16,860 nucleotides of DNA from contig CAZRIT010000040.1 of NCBI GenBank assembly GCA_964600225.1, forward strand, positions 1 to 16,860. Direction: 5' to 3'. How positions within the stretch are numbered: position 1 is the stretch's first letter; every line of letters starts with the position of its first letter. The notes under the pieces were generated by a model. That model was not told where the DNA came from, did not search any database, and was given only the letters and a program-made list of their open reading frames with translations. Below are positions 6,801 to 14,838 of this stretch, piece after piece. The stretch is from CAZRIT01 sp964600225. GTDB taxonomy: Bacteria > Bacillota > Clostridia > Christensenellales > CAG-138. The position numbers were made by a program, and so were the translations under genes.

Positions 6801-7664
6801 TCAGCGTTTGTAATAGTCCACCTGAAATGTCGTTTCAAAGCCCATATTCCGATACAGGCGGTATGCCACGGGATTGTCGGAATCCACGTCCAGCCGCAGC
6901 ACGTCCCCGTGCGCTGCCGCAAGCCCGCAGGCCTGTTCCATCAGCAGCCTGCCGTACCCTTTGCCGCGCTCCCCCTCTGCAATGGCCACGCCGTAGATGA
7001 ACGGCTTGCCCTGCTGCTCCAAACCGATGACGAAGGCGCCGATGGGCTCGTCGTCCCTGCAAAACACATATCCCATGCGCGTATCGGACGTCATGATTGC
7101 ATCGGCGTACGCACAACCGTCCTCCCCATCAAACGCCCGCGCGGAGATTTGCAAATACGCGGCGATGTTTTCGGGCGTTACGCGTTTTGCGGTAAACGCC
7201 GCGCCGCATGCGGCTGTTTGCGCATTGCATGCGCGCAAACCCGCATCCCGCTGCATCCTGTATTCGGAGCGCGCAATATGCGATATGCCCCGGCGCTTCA
7301 GCACCTGCGCGGCGCTTACGCTCTTTGTTTCCACGCAGTACAGGATCCTTCCGATGCCGCTTGCCTCAATGACCCGTCTTGCCGCCGCGTCCAGCGCGGT
7401 GAACACGCCCCTGCGCCGATACAGCGGGTGCACGATGGCGGAGATCTCCGCTTCCTCTTTCGTCGGGATGAAAAAGGTCAAAAAGCCCGTCAACGTCTCC
7501 CCTTCCAAGGCAAGGAAGAACACGGGGATTTCCCGGTCAAAGTTGATCTCATTGGACAGAAACAGCGGGTTTTCAAGCGCTTCCGCTTCATGGCAGATGC
7601 GCTCCAGCGCCCGAATGCCCTGCGTTTGTTCCTGTGTCAGCCCGTTGGTCTGTATGATGCGCAT
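6801..7664 (-). CDS. Tandem GNAT-family N-acetyltransferase
   Basis: The 287-residue cytosolic protein appears to be two GNAT folds in series. The first (about 1-137) has the acetyl-CoA loop region HPLYRRRGVF (79-88). The second (about 157-287) has the better-conserved motif GERGKGYGRLL (231-241) and the C-terminal signature DNPVAYRLYRNMGF (263-276). The first copy's pyrophosphate loop lacks the second glycine of the Q/R-x-x-G-x-G/A pattern, so the C-terminal domain is the likelier catalytic unit. The acceptor, whether small molecule, protein or antibiotic, cannot be predicted. The start follows a weak AGAGG ribosome binding site. It sits only about 30 bases after the terminator of the preceding minus-strand operon, leaving little room for its own promoter, so readthrough may contribute to expression. 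Confidence 0.85.
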   Translation of the reverse strand: MRIIQTNGLTQEQTQGIRALERICHEAEALENPLFLSNEINFDREIPVFFLALEGETLTGFLTFFIPTKEEAEISAIVHPLYRRRGVFTALDAAARRVIEASGIGRILYCVETKSVSAAQVLKRRGISHIARSEYRMQRDAGLRACNAQTAACGAAFTAKRVTPENIAAYLQISARAFDGEDGCAYADAIMTSDTRMGYVFCRDDEPIGAFVIGLEQQGKPFIYGVAIAEGERGKGYGRLLMEQACGLAAAHGDVLRLDVDSDNPVAYRLYRNMGFETTFQVDYYKR

Positions 7665-7692
7665 TTTTATGCCTCTAAAGCAATCCGTTTAC

Positions 7693-7731
7693 AAAAAACG
7701 CGCCGTGCAGCCCTTCGCCGCGCGGCGCGTT
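7693..7731 (-). terminator. Rho-independent terminator of the GT2-GtrA/glycosidase operon
   Basis: Nine-base arms CGGCGCGTT (7723-7731) and AACGCGCCG (7697-7705) pair around a 17-base loop. On the minus strand the second arm runs directly into six T residues. It lies about 20 bases after the stop codon of the small membrane protein and marks the end of the three-gene operon. Confidence 0.8.
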
Positions 7732-7748
7732 GCCAATGATTGCAAGGT

Positions 7749-8054
7749 TCAGTCCGCCGCGGGCTCGTCCTTTGCCTCGGCCTCCCGCTCGACATGCTCG
7801 ATATGCCCGACATGCTCCGCATGCTCGGTATGCAGGCGTTTGGCCTTTTTCAAATCGCTGCGCCACTGGCGGGCAATCAGCAGCACCGATGTGACGATGG
7901 CCGATACCGCAAGGATAGCGAACACCCACTTGGACAGCTCGCTGGTCATAAACGCCATGATGGGATTGACGCGGTCGATGCAAAAGAACGTCAGCGTCAT
8001 GAGCGACAGTATGATGGTCAAATGCGGAAACATCCGCGACAACAGCCGTTTCAT
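7749..8054 (-). CDS. Small two-helix membrane protein with His-every-third-residue tail
   Basis: I do not recognise a named family for this 101-residue protein. It has two predicted transmembrane helices, about 10-26 (LTIILSLMTLTFF) and 43-61 (WVFAILAVSAIVTSVLLI), separated by a short loop. A basic juxtamembrane segment (RQWRSDLKKAKR) follows. The charged C-terminal tail places histidines at 75, 78, 81, 84 and 87 before an acidic end. The tail is encoded by a 9-bp tandem repeat. With the positive segment inside, both ends would be cytoplasmic. The start overlaps the stop of the phosphodiester glycosidase gene as ATGA (8051-8054), so the two are translationally coupled. The operon context suggests an accessory subunit for the envelope glycan steps encoded upstream. 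Metal binding by the tail is possible but unproven. Confidence 0.8.
   Translation of the reverse strand: MKRLLSRMFPHLTIILSLMTLTFFCIDRVNPIMAFMTSELSKWVFAILAVSAIVTSVLLIARQWRSDLKKAKRLHTEHAEHVGHIEHVEREAEAKDEPAAD
7791..7835 (+). repeat. Five-unit 9-bp tandem repeat (GACATGCTC-like)
   Basis: The units GACATGCTC, GATATGCCC, GACATGCTC, CGCATGCTC and GGTATGCAG run head to tail with no spacer. Read on the minus strand they encode the regular histidine tail of the small membrane protein. The period of nine keeps the reading frame, so copy-number change would lengthen or shorten the tail by three residues. Confidence 0.8.
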
Positions 8055-9088
8055 GCCACGTCACCCCCGTTCGGCAGCGGTTCTGCAATGTAGAGGATAT
8101 CGCTGACCTCGCGCGGCTCGCCGTTTTCGGGACGGCTCAGCCACTGCTCCCCAAACGTCATCACGGCCGTGTCGCCGCCATCCAGGTTGTAGGCCACCTT
8201 GCAGCCAAGCCCCAGGAACACGTTTGCCAGCTCCTCCAGCGTCATGCCCAGCGAATACCCCTTCTGCCGCCCGTCGACAAGGATGAAGCAGTAGTGCCCC
8301 GGCTCGTAGTAGCCCACGGCGCTGAGCGGGTTGCGCTTGTCGTGGCGGAAGGCAGTCCCGATCTGCCCGTCGTTGACCAGCAGCGGGCCAAAGCTCCACA
8401 CCTGATAGGGGTTCCTGGCATACAGCGCCTCCACGCCCGCGCGGTTCATGCTCTTTTGGGTGAACACCTCCATGGTGCCATCGTAGAACAACGCGCACAG
8501 ATCCTGCACGATCGGCAGGTTGTACTCCCACTCCACGCCGTTTCGCACCGCGATCAGCCCCTCCTTGCGGAAGGAATAGTTATCGCCCGATATGGCCGTA
8601 ATCGCGCCCGAAAGCGTAGCCATCTGCAGCGTGGGCATGGCGTTTTTGCGCACGCCCGTGTTGTATGCCTCATACTCAAACGCCACCGCCGTGCGGAAGC
8701 TTGTGATATCGCGGATGTAGATATCCGCCACATGGTAGGTAACGTCGTTTTCGGAGACCGTATCCACCGTGAGCGATACGTTGGCGCTGCGATAGCTGCG
8801 CTCGGTCGCCTCCACCTCGCCTGCGGTGAACTTTTCGGCAAACCTGCCGCCCAGCAGATCGTTCTCAGCGGTGGGCGCGGCCGTCACATCCCCCGCATCG
8901 GTCGACGCGGCGGGCGCAACGGGCGTGGGCGCGGCCGTCGGCGTGGGTGCGGCAATGCTCACGGGCGCGGGCTCGCGCACGCGCACATGATGAAAGTATG
9001 CAAAGGTCAGCAGGAACGCCCCCAGCACCAACAGGTCTATGAGTACGGTTTTGATGATGCGCCCGCTTGGCGATTCGGTACGTTTCAT
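8051..9088 (-). CDS. Membrane-anchored phosphodiester glycosidase (NAGPA/DUF2233-type)
   Basis: The 345-residue protein has one N-terminal membrane helix (about 11-31). An Ala/Pro/Thr-rich stalk (about 38-73) places the enzyme outside the membrane, and the C-terminal domain (about 100-345) is phosphodiester-glycosidase-like. Family landmarks are SGDNY (167-171), NPLSAVGYY (253-261), the strand YCFILVDGR (266-274), and NLDGGD (301-306), which stands where members usually have LDGGGS. The family includes the enzyme that removes GlcNAc from mannose-phosphate-GlcNAc, so a role in uncapping sugar-1-phosphodiesters in an envelope polymer is reasonable. It is the middle gene of a three-gene operon, with ATGA overlaps on both sides (9085-9088 and 8051-8054). 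Aspartate replacing the third glycine of the last motif is slightly unusual. Confidence 0.88.
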   Translation of the reverse strand: MKRTESPSGRIIKTVLIDLLVLGAFLLTFAYFHHVRVREPAPVSIAAPTPTAAPTPVAPAASTDAGDVTAAPTAENDLLGGRFAEKFTAGEVEATERSYRSANVSLTVDTVSENDVTYHVADIYIRDITSFRTAVAFEYEAYNTGVRKNAMPTLQMATLSGAITAISGDNYSFRKEGLIAVRNGVEWEYNLPIVQDLCALFYDGTMEVFTQKSMNRAGVEALYARNPYQVWSFGPLLVNDGQIGTAFRHDKRNPLSAVGYYEPGHYCFILVDGRQKGYSLGMTLEELANVFLGLGCKVAYNLDGGDTAVMTFGEQWLSRPENGEPREVSDILYIAEPLPNGGDVA

Positions 9089-10116
9089 GCGTTTCTGGCC
9101 TCGCTTTTGGGTGGGAATACATACTTGCGCTGCACATAGAAGCTAACAGGATACAGTATGACCTCCACCAGGATCTTGCCCACGGAGATGGGCATCATGG
9201 CCGTCACCCACCGCAGCATAAAGTAGTTGACCGCCAGCAGCGCCGCCGCCAGCAGATAGTAGCGGACGATGCTGCGCTTTTCGCGGTTTTCAAACACCAG
9301 CTTGCAGTTGATGTAGTAGTTGGCAAAGGAGCTGAGGATACGCGCAACCACCACGCTGATCAGCAGCGAATGCGCCATGCCCGCGGTCGCCGCTGAGAGC
9401 GCAAGCACCAGCACATAATCCAGCACCAGCGCCAGCAGCGACGAGGCCACAAACAGCAGTATCATCTTGTAAATGCGCCAGGCGTCGCGCAAGGGGTTAA
9501 AGTGCGAGGATTTGTTATCCTCGATGTAGACCGTGTCGATCTCCACCTCGCTGATGGGGATGTGGTTACGGGTGGCATACAGCAGCACGTTGATTTCGTA
9601 CTCATAGCGATCGCCCTTCATTTCCAGCATCATGGGTATGCGAAACGCGCCGAACGCCCGAAGGCCCGTTTGCGTATCGTACACCTTGACGCCCGTGCTG
9701 ACGGCAAACACGAAGCGCGTGATGGCGTTGCCTGCGCGGCTTTTAAACGGCACCTTGCCCGTAAACTTGCGCGAGCCCAGCACCAGCTTTTCGGGCGCGG
9801 CCTCCCACGCCTCGCTCACGGCCACGATATCCTTGGGCAGGTGCTGCCCATCGGCGTCGACGGTGACGATGCCCTCGGTGGCGGAGTAGTTATCGTGAAT
9901 GTATCTAAGCGCCGTCTTGATCGCCGCACCCTTGCCGCGGTTGACGGCATGCGTCAAAACCTTGGTGTATGGCTGAAGCTGCTCAAATATGGGCGCACAG
10001 TCGGCACGGCTGCCATCGTTGACGACGACGATGGCATAATCGGTCGTTTCGTGAAGCTCCTCGACCAGCCGCACCAGCTTTTCATCGGGCTGATAGGCGG
10101 GAATGAGAACGATCAT
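9085..10116 (-). CDS. Bifunctional GT2 glycosyltransferase / GtrA-type membrane protein
   Basis: With the start at 10116 the protein has 343 residues. An upstream ATG at 10167 is less likely because AAAGGAG (10124-10130, minus strand) sits seven bases before the chosen one. The N-terminal 210 residues form a dolichol-phosphate-mannose-synthase-like GT-A domain: IVLIPAYQPDEK at 2-13, VVNDGS at 31-36, GKGAAIKTAL at 61-70, and the metal-binding DADGQH at 87-92. Residues about 216-335 form a four-helix GtrA domain. Such fusions make a polyprenyl-phosphate-linked sugar and are proposed to help flip it across the membrane. It is first in an operon with a phosphodiester glycosidase and a small membrane protein, and divergent from an LCP ligase-type gene. 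This implies a role in wall-polymer glycosylation, though the sugar is unknown. Confidence 0.9.
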   Translation of the reverse strand: MIVLIPAYQPDEKLVRLVEELHETTDYAIVVVNDGSRADCAPIFEQLQPYTKVLTHAVNRGKGAAIKTALRYIHDNYSATEGIVTVDADGQHLPKDIVAVSEAWEAAPEKLVLGSRKFTGKVPFKSRAGNAITRFVFAVSTGVKVYDTQTGLRAFGAFRIPMMLEMKGDRYEYEINVLLYATRNHIPISEVEIDTVYIEDNKSSHFNPLRDAWRIYKMILLFVASSLLALVLDYVLVLALSAATAGMAHSLLISVVVARILSSFANYYINCKLVFENREKRSIVRYYLLAAALLAVNYFMLRWVTAMMPISVGKILVEVILYPVSFYVQRKYVFPPKSEARNA

Positions 10117-10166
10117 ATCACTTCTCCTTTTGCTTTGCGGCGCAAAGGCTGCAAAAATACAGACCA

Positions 10167-10195
10167 ATTATACCGCATACTTGCGCCGCTGAAAA
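10167..10195 (-). promoter_or_regulatory. Promoter of the GT2-GtrA operon
   Basis: On the minus strand TATAAT (10167-10172) lies 17 bases downstream of TTTTCA (10190-10195), which matches four of six -35 positions. The predicted leader of about 45 bases ends in the AAAGGAG ribosome binding site used to choose the start of the glycosyltransferase. Confidence 0.6.
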
Positions 10196-10349
10196 GGAAC
10201 GTTTTTATGAATGAAGCGCATAAAACGCCTTATGTTTGTCATAATCCGATGCATCCGTCGCAGCCTGCCCGCCTTCCCCGCCGATTCGGCAAAAGTTGTG
10301 AATTCTTTGTAATATCTCGATTACGGCACTAAAACGGCCGCATATTTGA

Positions 10350-10355
10350 TATAAT
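10350..10355 (+). promoter_or_regulatory. -10 element of the LCP gene
   Basis: A perfect TATAAT is followed by an A-rich stretch. No convincing -35 is seen 16-18 bases upstream. It lies only 11 bases before the ATG at 10366. This favours the next in-frame ATG at 10390, which has AAAGGA (10371-10376) upstream, as the translation start. Confidence 0.45.
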
Positions 10356-10389
10356 AAAAAGAAGTATGCGAAAGGACTCGTTATCTTAC

Positions 10390-12411
10390 ATGGGCAACTA
10401 TCATCCAACCCGAGACGGGCGGGAGAACGAACCTACCATCCTTGGCACAGACGCGGACGCGGTCATGCCCGAGACGGACGCCGCCAACGGCAGCGTGGAC
10501 TTTGCCTCCGACTTTGCGGATGCGGACGCCTTTGACGAGCCGTTCGAGGACGAGGGTTTCCCCGTTGCCGCAGCGCCTGCCGACGCAGTGGAGCCGTTCG
10601 ACCCCGCTGATTTTTACCAGAGCAGCCGCCCGCAAAAGAAGCCGCAGCGCCGCCGCAGGGCGGGCCGCACGGTGGGCATCGTCGTTGCGGCCGTCGCCGT
10701 GGTGCTGATGGCCGTCGGCGGCATCTGGTTTACCAGAATACGCAACAACCCGTCCTCCTTTTTCAATATGCAGGCGGGCATCGTCACCCCGACGCCCGCG
10801 CCCGATGCAACCGCCGCGCCCGACGCCTCGCCCACGGCCATTCCCACGCCCTCGCCCACGCTCGATCCGTATTCCGCGCTGCTGGCGAGCGCCGATACGT
10901 CCATCATGCAAAACATCCTCAATGTGCTGGTCATCGGCGTGGACTATGCGGAGGAACGGGAAACCTGGAACGGCAAGAAGGATTTCCATTCCGACGTGAT
11001 GCTGCTGCTGGCCATCAACTTTGATGAAAACCGCGTCGATCTGATTTCCTTCCCGCGCGATACCTACGCCAACATCCCGGGCGTCAAGGGCATCTACAAG
11101 CTCAACGCCTCCCTCAACTGCGGCGGCGGGCTGGAAGCACCCGGCGGCGCGGGCTTTTTGAAAACCTGCGAGTCGGTGAGCTGGATGCTTGGCGGCATCC
11201 CCGTGGATTACTACTATGCCGTCACCATGCCCGCCGTCAAGGGGCTGGTGGACGCCGTCGGCGGCGTGGATTACGACCTGGAGCTATCCTACACCATGAT
11301 GGGCCGCCGCTACCGCGCGGGGCAGCAGCACATGGACGGGCAGGGCGTGCTGGACTACCTGCGCGTTCGAAAGAACGTCAGCGAGGGCGGCGACCTCAAC
11401 CGCATCAACCGCCAGAAAAAGATGATGATCGCGCTGTTTCAATCCATGCAGCAGCAAAATCTGATCCTTAAAATTTCCGATATCATCAGCTCGTTCGATG
11501 GGCAGCTGTACACCAACTGCACGCTCAGCCAGACCGCCGCGCTCGCCGCCTTTGCCTATAACCTCAGCAGCGAGAACATCGGCATGTACTCCATGGGCGG
11601 GTCGATGAAAAACATATTCAACTGGAACTTCTGCATCACCGATCAGGCCAACCGCGTCAAGATCGTGCAGGATGTCTATGGCATTGCCGTGCCCGAAGAG
11701 CTGCAATACACCATGGCGTACGCCAGATACCGCTGGGCCAGCATGCTTGCGCCGCAGTACCTCAAAACCGTTCGCGGCCTGACCTCCCACGTCTCCTCCG
11801 AGATTGCCGCGGACGATCAGCGGCCCGTGGCCACAGCCATCCCCGAGCCTACGGTCGAACCCATACCCGACAGCGGCATCATCACCGATCCCGGCGTCAT
11901 TGGCGGCGGCGATGCGGGCGGCGGCGGGGACGCGGGCGCCATCGGCGGCGGTGGCGACGCGGGCGCGGTCGTCGGCGGAGGCGGCAGTTCGGGCGGCGAT
12001 GCGGGCGGCGGTGGCGGAGACGCGGGCGCCATCGGCGGCGGCAGCGGAGACGCCATCATCGGCTATCCGATGCGCTTCAACGATGCGCTGTCTCTGCACG
12101 GCATACGCATTCTGCGCCAGATGACCCGCATCTATTCGCAGGGCGACCGCGATTTGTACTATTCGTACCTGCAGACCATCAAGGATTTGCAAAAGGCGCA
12201 GGATCGCGCCGATGCGCAGGCGGCCAAGTACCTGGCGGGCGAAAAGAACTCCTTCTCCTCCGCCTCCCAGAACTTCTGGGATGAGTGCGAGCTGTTGGCC
12301 TCCCAGGCGCAGCAATTAAAGGCCATATTCGGCTACGATGGCAGCCTCGTGCTGGATGTGCGCTACGAAAAGGACGCCGATTTCAACGAAATACGCGTCG
12401 ATTTCAACTGA
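10390..12411 (+). CDS. LytR-CpsA-Psr (LCP) family cell-wall protein with glycine-rich insert
   Basis: With the start at 10390 the protein has 673 residues; an ATG at 10366 would add eight. An acidic cytoplasmic N-terminus (about 1-80) is followed by a basic patch, a membrane helix (94-115) and a Pro/Thr/Ala stalk (132-160). The LCP domain (about 175-350) carries SFPRD at 220-224, the R325-V-R327 pair and GDLNRINRQ at 334-342, the residues that bind pyrophosphate and polyprenyl chains in the family. Beyond it lies a Pro/Glu linker, a repeat region of GGGDAG-type units (about 505-555) and a helical C-terminus. LCP proteins transfer wall teichoic acid or other glycopolymers from lipid carriers to peptidoglycan. 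Most are 300-500 residues, so this one is long. It is divergent from the GT2-GtrA operon and followed by a strong hairpin. Confidence 0.92.
   Translation: MGNYHPTRDGRENEPTILGTDADAVMPETDAANGSVDFASDFADADAFDEPFEDEGFPVAAAPADAVEPFDPADFYQSSRPQKKPQRRRRAGRTVGIVVAAVAVVLMAVGGIWFTRIRNNPSSFFNMQAGIVTPTPAPDATAAPDASPTAIPTPSPTLDPYSALLASADTSIMQNILNVLVIGVDYAEERETWNGKKDFHSDVMLLLAINFDENRVDLISFPRDTYANIPGVKGIYKLNASLNCGGGLEAPGGAGFLKTCESVSWMLGGIPVDYYYAVTMPAVKGLVDAVGGVDYDLELSYTMMGRRYRAGQQHMDGQGVLDYLRVRKNVSEGGDLNRINRQKKMMIALFQSMQQQNLILKISDIISSFDGQLYTNCTLSQTAALAAFAYNLSSENIGMYSMGGSMKNIFNWNFCITDQANRVKIVQDVYGIAVPEELQYTMAYARYRWASMLAPQYLKTVRGLTSHVSSEIAADDQRPVATAIPEPTVEPIPDSGIITDPGVIGGGDAGGGGDAGAIGGGGDAGAVVGGGGSSGGDAGGGGGDAGAIGGGSGDAIIGYPMRFNDALSLHGIRILRQMTRIYSQGDRDLYYSYLQTIKDLQKAQDRADAQAAKYLAGEKNSFSSASQNFWDECELLASQAQQLKAIFGYDGSLVLDVRYEKDADFNEIRVDFN
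11902..12054 (+). repeat. Glycine/aspartate-rich coding repeat in the LCP gene
   Basis: GC-rich near-repeats such as GGCGGCGGTGGCGAC and GACGCGGGCGCCATCGGC recur through this stretch and encode GGGDAG, GDAGAIGGG and similar units. The longest duplicated peptide is GGDAGAIGGG, seen twice. The region forms a flexible spacer between the catalytic domain and a helical tail, and could vary in length by slippage. Confidence 0.8.
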
Positions 12412-12432
12412 CAAACCAACCTGAAAACCAAC

Positions 12433-12460
12433 AAGGGCCACCCGCTTGCGGGTGGCCCTT
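12433..12460 (+). terminator. Terminator hairpin of the LCP gene
   Basis: A perfect 11-bp stem (AAGGGCCACCC / GGGTGGCCCTT) with a six-base loop begins 21 bases after the LCP stop codon. The following T-run is short, so termination may be helped by the T-rich sequence further on. Confidence 0.7.
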
Positions 12461-12574
12461 TGGGTACGGTTTTGGGGAACCGTGCTTCTTTTCTTTGGGG
12501 GAACGTTCTTCTTTTCTTTTCAAAGCAACTCATAATAGAACATTCATCTCACAGCCCTTTACAAGTTTCTTTTG

Positions 12575-12602
12575 GTTCCTTTTCTTTTCAAAGAAAAGGA
12601 AC
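12575..12602 (-). terminator. Perfect AT-rich hairpin ending the TAXI-TRAP operon
   Basis: Twelve-base arms GTTCCTTTTCTT and AAGAAAAGGAAC surround a four-base loop, just beyond the stop codon of the permease on the minus strand. The same general style of T-rich/A-rich hairpin occurs at 10-35 and 5761-5783. It may therefore be another member of a dispersed hairpin family rather than a dedicated terminator. The intervening 12461-12574 is T-rich and holds no gene that I can support. Confidence 0.55.
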
Positions 12603-12609
12603 ACGTCCC

Positions 12610-14835
12610 TCACCCCACCGCGCTGACGCGGCGCTTTTGCAGCGCCCACACCGCCGCCGCGCAGACGAGGCCGATCAGGTCCGATTGCCAGCCGGGGATA
12701 ATCATCCCCAGCCCGCCGCCGATAAGCAATATGCGTTCATACCAGATGCACCGATCCTCCACAAACCCCGTCAGCCCGCCCGACAGCGCGTACATGCCGA
12801 TCAATGCCGTGACGACGTTGTAGATGATCTCGTACCATGCCGCGTCAATCATGAGCATGGCGGGGTTGAGCACAAAGATATACGGCACAATGAATGCGCC
12901 GATGGCGATCTTGGTGGCGGTAACGCCCGTTTTGAACGGGTCGCCCTTGGCGATGGCCGAGCCCGCCATGGCAGCCAGCGCAACGGGCGGCGTGATATCG
13001 GCAACGATGCCAAAGTAGAACACGAACAGGTGCGCGCTCATCATGATGGCCATGGGGATCGCCCCGCCCGTGGGCAGCCCCTGCCGCTGCATCAGCAGCA
13101 GAATCAGCGCGCGCGAGCAGATGGTGGAGGTAATCAGGTAGTTGGCCGTGGTCGGCACGCCCATGCCCAGCACGATGCTGGCAAGCATGGTAAAGAACAT
13201 CAGCAGGTAGATGTTGTTGCCTGCAAGCGCCGCAAGCCCCGTCGCCAGCTTGAGCCCCAGCCCCGTCATGGTCACGGTGCCCACGATCATGCCCGCCATG
13301 GCGCACGCGATGGCCACGGCCAGCACGTTGCGCGCACCGTTTTTGAGCGCGTGCACGATCAGCATCGGGTCGAAGCCGAATATCTGCTTGACCGTTTTCC
13401 CCTTGCCGCGGTTGACAAGCGGCGCCATCAACAGCCATACGGCAATCGCAATCGGCGCATACTGCGTAAACAGCACCTTGCCCGTGCCCAGCAGCGACAG
13501 AACCGTTTCGGGGAACCATACGCCCGCGTTCATGCCCGCCACCATCAGCGCCGTCGGCACCAGCGCCCACCAGCCGATGCTGCACGCCATCAGGCTGGAA
13601 AGGATTGCGCCGAGCGCGGCGTAGGAGGGCGTCTCCTTGCTGGCGAGCATATAGATCATAAATGCCAGCGGCAGCAGCAGATGCCCGCGCTCCTTGAGCA
13701 CCACGCCGATTTTGGGGATTTCCGCATCGGGCAGGCCCTTCAGCCCCAGTTTCTTGGCCTCGTGATGCACGCTGATGAGGATGCCCGAAAAGTAGAGTAT
13801 TGCGGGGATGATGGCGCTTTTGACCACCTGCGAGTAGGCAAACCCCGTGGATTCCGCCATCAAAAACGCCGCGGCGCCCATAATGGGCGGCATGAGCTGC
13901 CCGCCCGTGCTGGCAGCCGCCTCCACCGCGCCCGCAAACTCGGGCTTGTAGCCCAGCCGCTTCATGGCGGGGATGGTAAACGAACCCGTGCTGACGGTGT
14001 TGGCAACGGAGCTGCCCGATACCGTGCCCTGCAATGCGGAGCTGATGACGGCCACCTTGGCGGGGCCGCCGATGCGCTTGCCCGCAATGGCGTTGGCCAG
14101 GTCGATAAACAGCCTGCCCACGCCCGTTTCCTCCAGGAACGCGCCGAACAGGATGAACAGGAATATGAACGTGGCCGATACCCCTAACGGCGTACCGAAC
14201 ACGCCGTTGGTGGTGAAATACATATGGTTGACGATCTGGCGCACGCTGTAGCCCGCATGCCCAAACTTACCGGGAATCAGGTAGCCAAACAGCGCATACA
14301 GCAGAAACGCCGATACGATGATCAATATCGGCAGCCCCACCACGCGGCGGCACGCCTCCATCAAAATCAATATTCCGATCACGCCCACCGCGATGTCGAA
14401 CGGCGTGTAGTTACCCACATTTTTGATGATGTAGGCATAGTTGAAGGGGATGTACAGAATGCAGTACACCGCCAGCGCCGCCAGTATCCAATCGTACCAC
14501 TCGATGCGGTCCTTGCGCAGGCCACGCTTGGCTGGATAGAGCAAAAACGCCAGCAGCAGCGTAAACGCCAGGTGGATGGGGCGCAGCTTTTGAATCTCCA
14601 GCGTCCAAATGGACGTCAATAGCTGAAACAGCGAAAACGCAATCAGCACCGCGCCGATGGCAATGGCCAAGGCGCGCGGCAGGCGGTTGCGAAACGCCGA
14701 TTCCTTATCGTATTTTTCCAGCACGGCCGCCGCTTCCAGCCGTGAAATCTCCTCGTCGGTCATGCCCGTGACGTCGATATCCAGCGTGGGCATGCTCGCC
14801 TCGGCCACGGGGTGTCGGTCCTGATTGCGTTTCAT
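12610..14835 (-). CDS. TAXI-type TRAP transporter permease, fused DctQ-DctM (4TM/12TM)
   Basis: The 741-residue inner-membrane protein has a hydrophilic cytoplasmic head (1-52), then a small DctQ-like four-helix part and a long DctM-like part. Typical DctM segments are FLEETGVGRLFIDLANAI (from 233), QGTVSGSSVANTVSTGSF (269-286) and EAAASTGGQLMPPIMGAAAF (305-324), the last two containing the sodium/substrate-site loops of the IT superfamily. The natural QM fusion is characteristic of TRAP systems using a TAXI receptor, and such a receptor is encoded upstream. Transport is driven by an ion gradient; the substrate is probably a dicarboxylate or amino acid such as glutamate, but cannot be read from sequence. 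The start has GGAGGT six bases upstream. That site lies at the end of the DUF1850 gene, whose stop is three bases from this ATG. Confidence 0.94.
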   Translation of the reverse strand: MKRNQDRHPVAEASMPTLDIDVTGMTDEEISRLEAAAVLEKYDKESAFRNRLPRALAIAIGAVLIAFSLFQLLTSIWTLEIQKLRPIHLAFTLLLAFLLYPAKRGLRKDRIEWYDWILAALAVYCILYIPFNYAYIIKNVGNYTPFDIAVGVIGILILMEACRRVVGLPILIIVSAFLLYALFGYLIPGKFGHAGYSVRQIVNHMYFTTNGVFGTPLGVSATFIFLFILFGAFLEETGVGRLFIDLANAIAGKRIGGPAKVAVISSALQGTVSGSSVANTVSTGSFTIPAMKRLGYKPEFAGAVEAAASTGGQLMPPIMGAAAFLMAESTGFAYSQVVKSAIIPAILYFSGILISVHHEAKKLGLKGLPDAEIPKIGVVLKERGHLLLPLAFMIYMLASKETPSYAALGAILSSLMACSIGWWALVPTALMVAGMNAGVWFPETVLSLLGTGKVLFTQYAPIAIAVWLLMAPLVNRGKGKTVKQIFGFDPMLIVHALKNGARNVLAVAIACAMAGMIVGTVTMTGLGLKLATGLAALAGNNIYLLMFFTMLASIVLGMGVPTTANYLITSTICSRALILLLMQRQGLPTGGAIPMAIMMSAHLFVFYFGIVADITPPVALAAMAGSAIAKGDPFKTGVTATKIAIGAFIVPYIFVLNPAMLMIDAAWYEIIYNVVTALIGMYALSGGLTGFVEDRCIWYERILLIGGGLGMIIPGWQSDLIGLVCAAAVWALQKRRVSAVG

Positions 14836-14838
14836 GCA

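Noticed and set aside
7791..7835. Short direct repeats as a CRISPR array
   Set aside because: The units are nine bases with no spacers and lie inside a coding region.
9085..10167. Longer start of the GT2-GtrA gene at 10167
   Set aside because: The extra 17 residues lack family similarity, the upstream ATG overlaps the -10 box, and the ribosome binding site points to 10116.
11817..12059. Proline-rich minus-strand frame (repeated SPPPP)
   Set aside because: It is the complement of the glycine/aspartate-rich repeats of the LCP gene, with no independent signals.
12460..14187. 575-codon plus-strand open frame opposite the TRAP permease
   Set aside because: It lies antisense to a clearly conserved permease gene. 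Its translation is rich in His, Arg, Gln and Ala with no domain, as expected of a GC-rich shadow frame.
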